Translations under genes and position numbers: made by a program
The notes under the pieces: generated by a model
Database searches by the model: none
What the model was told of the DNA's origin: nothing
Seen by the model: the letters and a program-made list of their open reading frames with translations, nothing else
Shown here: positions 59,704-64,000 of the stretch, one piece after another
Position numbering within the stretch: position 1 is the stretch's first letter
Layout of the letters: every line of letters begins with the position of its first letter
DNA from: DATCRE01 sp964235605
Lineage (GTDB): Bacteria > Bacteroidota > Bacteroidia > Cytophagales > Cyclobacteriaceae
Assembly (NCBI GenBank): GCA_964235605.1
Contig: CAXSCR010000015.1
Location: forward strand, 1-64,000
Direction of reading: 5' to 3'
DNA length: 64,000 bases

Positions 59704-59735
59704 AAAAAGCCGGACTCAGTGAGACCGGCTTTTTT
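59704..59735 (-). terminator. terminator after the DUF4142 gene
   Basis: AAAAAGCCGG and CCGGCTTTTT pair around 11 bases with A and T tracts on each side. It lies directly downstream of the DUF4142 stop on the minus strand and shields the exonuclease-ligase operon. Confidence 0.9.
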
Positions 59736-59749
59736 ATAGATAAAGTTTT

Positions 59750-60358
59750 TTACTTTTTTAATTTATCATGACAAGCTGCAATTCTATCATAATGTGTTCT
59801 AAGCGTTGGCAAAGCTTGGGTAGCCAAATTTTTTAAATCAGCATCTGACAAATCATTTGCCGCATCTTCAAACTTTTTGATTGATTTCTCATGCATATCT
59901 TTCATCTCTGCACACCACTTCAAATCGTAATTATCCTTATAATCATTGGAAGAAGTTTCCGCGTTTACCTCAGCGCCTTCTGGCGCATTATCGGGAACAC
60001 TGATTACTTTGGTTTTCGCATAAGCTTGCAGTTGATTTAATAATGCAGTATGTTGTGTTTTAAGCATGGTAGCAAGTTCTTTTACTTCTTTATTAGTAGC
60101 GCGTTCTTCCGCTTGAGTTGCTAATTTAATTTCAGCCAAATTATTTGATACCGCATCTACTACAAATTGAGCATTCTTTTCACTATCCTTATCATCGAAC
60201 TTGTCATCGTTTCTATCTTCAGCTACTTCTTTTGAATCTTGGTTAGCGCCATCTGTATTTTTAGCACTGCTTTGATTTTTAGTTTCGCAAGAATAAAGAC
60301 TTAATAACACAATTGGACAAATAATAAGGAGTATTGATCTAATTTTTAGGTATTTCAT
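59750..60358 (-). CDS. DUF4142 lipoprotein
   Basis: A 202-residue lipoprotein. The signal ends LLSLYSCETK, with Cys24 in a lipobox, so it is membrane-anchored. An acidic linker (about 30-65) leads to a four-helix ferritin-like DUF4142 domain (FVVDAVSNNLAEIKLATQAEERATNKEVKELATMLKTQHTALLNQL; later DMHEKSIKKFEDAA). DUF4142 proteins are predicted outer-membrane stress proteins of unknown function in proteobacteria and Bacteroidota. It has a TGGCAT element 49 bases upstream and its own terminator. Confidence 0.9.
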   Translation of the reverse strand: MKYLKIRSILLIICPIVLLSLYSCETKNQSSAKNTDGANQDSKEVAEDRNDDKFDDKDSEKNAQFVVDAVSNNLAEIKLATQAEERATNKEVKELATMLKTQHTALLNQLQAYAKTKVISVPDNAPEGAEVNAETSSNDYKDNYDLKWCAEMKDMHEKSIKKFEDAANDLSDADLKNLATQALPTLRTHYDRIAACHDKLKK

Positions 60359-60390
60359 ATGTTAAGAGTTTAATTAAGATAATGTAAACA

Positions 60391-60407
60391 CTAAAAATTT
60401 AATGCCA
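60391..60407 (-). promoter_or_regulatory. TGGCA/T-run promoter-like element before DUF4142 gene
   Basis: TGGCATTAAATTTTTAG on the minus strand, 49 bases before the ATG. A second, weaker TGGCAG (minus strand, near 60422-60435) lies just upstream. Confidence 0.45.
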
Positions 60408-60875
60408 CCTAAATAAGTGCTGCCAGTTTTTATGATAATACACTACAATTAATAGATACCTAAGTAAATTTCTTTTGCTCTATTCAATAATTAGTTCAGG
60501 CTTTTGCCGAACCCTACTTTCATAAGCATTGATTCTAATTTCTCGCATAGTGATAGAACAGTAAATCCAAGTTGCTGTGATCTCTATTCGAGTAGCTAGC
60601 TTTTGCAATGGAAAATTAGATAGGTACGGTGTAAAAGGCAAACCTGCTCCTGAGTACTCCTGAGTAATTAACTATTAAGGGTTAGCTGCACTATGCTTCG
60701 TATCTTGTGTCACTAAATAAAAATTACACTATTGCCCGAATAAAATAGAATAAAAAAACTGTAGAGCTATTTCAGGCGTACATATAAAAATCTTGCGCGA
60801 TGCACGGAGAAGTTAAGTGCCACTGCGCGGAATTAAAATTATTTGTACAGAATTAAATCGCAGTCCTTGCAGAGA

Positions 60876-60928
60876 AAAAACCAGTATTTTGTCTGGCGCT
60901 TTTGGCGCCAGACAAAATACTGGTTTTT
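60876..60928. repeat. perfect 24-bp inverted repeat (hairpin)
   Basis: Two perfectly complementary 24-base arms (60876-60899 and 60905-60928) surround the five-base loop TTTTG. The arms start AAAAACCAGTATTTTG and the inner half is GC-rich (TCTGGCGC). The A and T ends would allow termination in both directions, but the stem is far longer than the other terminators here and no gene ends nearby. Confidence 0.9.
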
Positions 60929-61113
60929 ATGCGCGCTTGCCATTTGGATCTGGAATGCTTTACTGGCCTTCGCGCATCCTCGCTAAACTAACCATGGAAT
61001 ACGTTAGCTACCTACTAAATCAGAAGCCCATTCATCCCTTGATTCTCCAATGAGATTAATCATATATACCCTATTCTAGTCGGACAAGAATGTAAAAATT
61101 ACATTTCACTGCT

Positions 61114-61314
61114 TTACTTTGTTTTTCTCTCGGCAGTATTTGTCGGTTTACGCGGTACCTTCGCACCATCTTTCCGAGCCTCGGACAAAGCTATCGCAAT
61201 TGCTTGCTTTGGGTTTGTAACTTTCTTACCTAGGCCTGTCTTTAACCTACCTTTCTTCATTTCATGTAATTCATCCTTCACATGTTCCTGTGCCTTTTTC
61301 GAATATTTTGCCAT
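61114..61314 (-). CDS. DUF6496 small basic protein
   Basis: A 66-residue Lys-rich protein, with MAKYSKKAQEHVKDELHEMKKGRLKTG at the start and NPKQAIAIALSEARKDGAKVP in the centre. This pattern is found in small DNA-binding-like basic proteins (DUF6496) of many bacteria, sometimes called histone-like or plasmid-stabilisation-like without proof. It follows the fatty acid hydroxylase by ten bases on the same strand, so the two are likely cotranscribed. Confidence 0.88.
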   Translation of the reverse strand: MAKYSKKAQEHVKDELHEMKKGRLKTGLGKKVTNPKQAIAIALSEARKDGAKVPRKPTNTAERKTK

Positions 61315-61324
61315 AGCTATACTG

Positions 61325-61957
61325 CTAATTACTCACTTCTTTATTTGAGGGATTCAAAGTTCCGTATATATAATCCCACAATGGAGATGAAACGCCAAAT
61401 ACATGATCACCATTTTTATAATGATGTATACTATGATTAACCCATAATTTCTTGAATATATTCTTCGGTGGTTGAAACACGTGAACCATGTAGTGGATGG
61501 ACAAATACGCTACATACCCTACTAGAAAGCCTGGTAAAAAAGAGAACGCCAAATCTCCCAAAATCACGCGAAAGATTAAAAGCAAAACTGTAGCTATCGT
61601 AACGCTCAACAACGGCGGCATAGCAAGACGATCTTTATCTTTCGGAAATTCATGATGCACACCGTGAATTAAATATTGAATTTTTTCGCGGGTCTTAGTA
61701 ACAGTCGACATGTGGAATACATAACGATGTGTGATATATTCAATCCATGTAAAAAGTACAAAACCCAACATGAACATACTAATGGTTAACCAAAATGGTA
61801 ACGTAATATGTGTTACACTCCAAAATAGTAAACTCGACGCATATATAAAAAAAATAGACAAAGGCACAGCGACATGTGTGCGAGTCATTTTTTCTAGTAT
61901 CGGATTCTTAAATAATAACTTGGTGCCAATATTTCTAGGCTTAATTACTTCAGCCAT
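61325..61957 (-). CDS. fatty acid hydroxylase superfamily protein
   Basis: A 210-residue integral membrane di-iron enzyme of the fatty acid hydroxylase/sterol desaturase superfamily. Four membrane helices (about 30-70 and 110-150) and the His clusters HRYVFH (near residue 77), HGVHHEFPKD (near 93), HYMVHVF and NHSIHHY (near 175) are all present, enough to bind two irons. The arrangement is close to FA2H/Scs7-type alpha-hydroxylases, which modify sphingolipids or fatty acids. It is the first gene of a two-gene unit. The best TGGCA/T-run element in the window lies 68 bases upstream. Confidence 0.9.
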   Translation of the reverse strand: MAEVIKPRNIGTKLLFKNPILEKMTRTHVAVPLSIFFIYASSLLFWSVTHITLPFWLTISMFMLGFVLFTWIEYITHRYVFHMSTVTKTREKIQYLIHGVHHEFPKDKDRLAMPPLLSVTIATVLLLIFRVILGDLAFSFLPGFLVGYVAYLSIHYMVHVFQPPKNIFKKLWVNHSIHHYKNGDHVFGVSSPLWDYIYGTLNPSNKEVSN

Positions 61958-62009
61958 ATAGCTATATGATTTTTAAATGCTTTATTCTAATAATAGAATG
62001 CAAAGCATT

Positions 62010-62025
62010 TGTAAAAACCATGCCA
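62010..62025 (-). promoter_or_regulatory. TGGCA/T-run promoter-like element before fatty acid hydroxylase
   Basis: TGGCATGGTTTTTACA on the minus strand, 68 bases before the ATG. As a -24/-12 site it would read TGGCAT-N5-TTACA. Confidence 0.47.
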
Positions 62026-62098
62026 TAACAACAGCATAAAAGATGGATGTTAAAAAGGGATGAAATGTACAGGGTAATTACTTTTAGCTAATATCATC

Positions 62099-62274
62099 CT
62101 TATAGCTTCTGGCTGCTAGCTTTGAGCTCCTAGCTTGATGTTTAAAGTTTTTAGCAGGTGATTCATGTGGCACATGTCAAGATTTGCATTTCTTAACTAG
62201 GTAGATAACGAATAAGTAAAAGCTTCAGATCACGATCATCGTTTGAAAGCGGAATCCTTCAGGTAAATCGCTTG
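62099..62274. repeat. dispersed repeat, copy B
   Basis: Same repeat and orientation as 2674-2856, about 60 kb apart. The left end again consists of 7-base words (AGCTTCT, GGCTGCT, AGCTTTG, AGCTCCT, AGCTTGA). The copies differ by many substitutions and a few indels over about 180 bases, so the repeat is old. No coding potential and no terminal inverted repeats were seen. Confidence 0.8.
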
Positions 62275-62359
62275 AAGAAATTATTTTTTATATCAATAGT
62301 AGTAAAAATAACTCGTAAACAACTATCATTTTTAAAAAGTGATTTCCTTGGTTGAATGT

Positions 62360-64000
62360 TTAAAAAGGATATCCAATTGCAATATTGAATAGCAAATTAT
62401 CATTGCGCCAGGTAGAACTTCCAAAATCTATATCCTTAATTACCCAACGCTTTGATTCAGGTAGGTAGGGCTTACGCAATGGAATTCCAAGATCTAAGCG
62501 AAGTACAAAAAAGCTGAAATCAAATCGTAAACCAAAACCAGTACCAACTGCAAGTTCTTTATGGAAATCATTGATATTAAATTTACCTCCTGGAACTCTT
62601 GTCGGTACTACGTCTGCTACTGGATTCAGTATAGACCTGGCAGAATCACTTTTCCATAACCAGATATTCCCCGCGTCAATGAAAAGCGCTCCTTTAACAA
62701 ATTTATAAATATCAAAGCGGTACTCAACATTACCCTCTAATTTAATGTCACCACGTTGGTCCATAAAGGTTACCCCATTTGCATTTTGGCGAATCGTCTT
62801 GTCCTCTCGTACGTTATAAGTGCCAGGTCCGAGTGACCTAGCGGGAAATGCGCGTATACTATTTGCTCCGCCAATTGAAAATTGCTTTATATAGGGCAAT
62901 GTTGTAGAGTTTCCAAAAGGATACCCCCCTCCAATGATTAGACGTGTGGCAATTTTATTATGGACATCAGGTTGCCAGTAGTATCTAAAGTCAATGTCAT
63001 TCTTAACATATTGTGAATATGACGAACCAAATATTTTATAAGGATCATCCTCAGGCTTTGTAATATTGTTTTGATATAGCCGTACGAGATTCCCAGCTAT
63101 ATCTATATTACCATTAAAATAAAAATTAGACTTTCTAATGGTTTGTTCGGTAAATTTATCAGGCCGCTCTTCCGTTAATTGTGTGTTCAGTGTAAAGGAA
63201 TAGCGTAATCCAGGAATAAATTGATTCTGAAAAGCATTTGCAAGCACTTGATTATTCTTTAAGCGATCTTGAAACGCATCAGATGTTTTTCCAAGCTGTA
63301 CATAAGTTAAATCAATCGGAAATAGGGAATGTGTTTTGGAAGTACTTTCTCTCCATGTATATCCCAAATTCGCTGTAATTGAAGTAAGTCTAAAAAAAGT
63401 AACACGCTCTTGTATGCTGTAGCCTAAACTAAATCGAGTTTGCGGGAGGTATCGTTTCGAATTATAATTTATCTTAATCGGTGTAATAAAACGCGGCACT
63501 GCTAAACTAGTCTCTATACCGATCTCATATGAATTTACGGCATTACCTTGCCCGCCCCCAATTTGCCATTCATATCCTGTATTTAAACGAAGCTGAAATA
63601 GCTCAGCACCCTTAAAAAAGTTACGGTTCGTAAACGTAACTGAAAGACCTGGACCAACAAAATTGTTAGATTTAGAAATAGCCTGGAACTCAACACGTAT
63701 TGAATTTTTCAATAAAGGTGTTAAGTAGATTGAAGCATCTAGAGCAAAAGAATCCTTTGGCGAGTCTGTATATTTTATATTAACAAACTTGAATGTGCCG
63801 AGTCCCATTAAATGGCTCAATGTCAATTCTCTTGCATCGCGTGTATATATATCATGTTGCCTTAGGTTTATAACGTCTGTTACTATCTTGGGTCTAAAGC
63901 TATGCGTATTATCAATATAGGTAAGCCCATTCAAACGTACAGTGTCAAATGGAATGTTAGTGGTGTCTCTTGTTAAAGAGAAATTTGGATAGACATAAAC
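62360..64000 (-). CDS. BamA/TamA family outer-membrane protein (5' end outside the window)
   Basis: The frame stays open to the window edge, so the gene is partial; at least 546 residues are visible. The first 70 residues look like a POTRA domain (LTLSHLMGLGTFKFVNIKY), and the rest is the Omp85 barrel with strands such as TRFSLGYSIQERVTFFRL and the family's IGGANSIRAFPARSLGPG loop (near residue 370 of the visible part), ending in LFNIAIGYPF with the terminal aromatic. Omp85 proteins insert or export outer-membrane proteins or lipids. Sequence resembles the TamA-like group of Bacteroidota. No start codon can be chosen here. Confidence 0.9.
   Translation of the reverse strand, partial: VYVYPNFSLTRDTTNIPFDTVRLNGLTYIDNTHSFRPKIVTDVINLRQHDIYTRDARELTLSHLMGLGTFKFVNIKYTDSPKDSFALDASIYLTPLLKNSIRVEFQAISKSNNFVGPGLSVTFTNRNFFKGAELFQLRLNTGYEWQIGGGQGNAVNSYEIGIETSLAVPRFITPIKINYNSKRYLPQTRFSLGYSIQERVTFFRLTSITANLGYTWRESTSKTHSLFPIDLTYVQLGKTSDAFQDRLKNNQVLANAFQNQFIPGLRYSFTLNTQLTEERPDKFTEQTIRKSNFYFNGNIDIAGNLVRLYQNNITKPEDDPYKIFGSSYSQYVKNDIDFRYYWQPDVHNKIATRLIIGGGYPFGNSTTLPYIKQFSIGGANSIRAFPARSLGPGTYNVREDKTIRQNANGVTFMDQRGDIKLEGNVEYRFDIYKFVKGALFIDAGNIWLWKSDSARSILNPVADVVPTRVPGGKFNINDFHKELAVGTGFGLRFDFSFFVLRLDLGIPLRKPYLPESKRWVIKDIDFGSSTWRNDNLLFNIAIGYPF

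Larger units (their letters stand above)
60359..61113. other. long intergenic region with one very strong hairpin
   Basis: About 755 bases between the DUF4142 and DUF6496 genes, both on the minus strand. It holds the DUF4142 promoter-like element on the left and a perfect 24-base-pair hairpin at 60876-60928. A 78-codon plus-strand frame (60817-61053) runs through both arms of the hairpin and is considered chance. No other gene is seen. Confidence 0.55.

Noticed and set aside
60817..61053. 78-codon plus-strand frame
   Set aside because: Reads through both arms of the perfect 24-bp hairpin, so its length is a by-product of that structure.

Overview
This 64 kb window is one chromosomal segment of a low-GC Bacteroidota bacterium, most likely of the Cytophagales type. 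The evidence is a set of Bacteroidota-typical families (PorT-like barrel, DUF4421, short LeuA, TonB receptor, ligase-associated exonuclease), near absence of Shine-Dalgarno sequences, and A+T-rich spacers. There are no rRNA genes, CRISPR arrays, prophages or recognisable transposases. One tRNA-Leu(GAG) lies at the left edge, and a BamA/TamA-type gene runs off the right edge.

Layout. 0-9 kb: tRNA-Leu, an Rrf2 regulator with a 1-Cys peroxiredoxin, a gene-poor stretch, a YfiR-like protein, an M42 aminopeptidase, an acyl-CoA carboxylase beta subunit, a Ppx/GppA phosphatase and pyrR-pyrB. 9.5-14.2 kb: leucine operon leuC-leuD-leuB-leuA. 14.3-22 kb: TonB receptor, a secreted WD40-caspase, a 44-residue one-helix membrane protein and an S8 protease. 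22.6-28.1 kb: mutagenesis-type cassette of a second DnaE, a catalytically intact Y-family polymerase and a divergent LexA-like repressor. 28.2-31.2 kb: RDD protein and the mlaE-mlaF-mlaD lipid transporter. 31.2-56 kb: a long stress and envelope island (CsbD, YtxH, holin-X-like, DUF892, PA2169-like, two lmo0937-like micro-proteins, DUF748/AsmA-like proteins, YihY, AI-2E family, PorT-like, DUF2267, a PBP1-type enzyme, DJ-1/PfpI). Inside it sit rpoN, an NtrC-type activator and two PAS histidine kinases. 56-64 kb: ATP-dependent ligase with its MBL exonuclease, DUF4142, DUF6496, a fatty acid hydroxylase and the Omp85 protein.

Two signals are not explained by the gene list. First, a recurring promoter-like element, TGGCA-N(3-6)-T-run, lies 41-68 bases before the start codons of about a dozen genes, nearly all of stress or envelope type. 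It resembles a sigma-54 -24 element with a relaxed -12 element, while a well-formed -24/-12 site precedes rpoN itself. This suggests a local RpoN-linked stress regulon. Second, many intergenic spacers hold tandem arrays of 7-base words. Each array has its own word and several begin at or inside the stop codon of the preceding gene. Two larger duplications (a perfect 120 bp tandem repeat before leuA and a decayed copy of the dnaE 5' end) lie in these arrays, and the dnaE copies differ by exactly one 7-base unit. The arrays recall the heptanucleotide STRR repeats of cyanobacteria.
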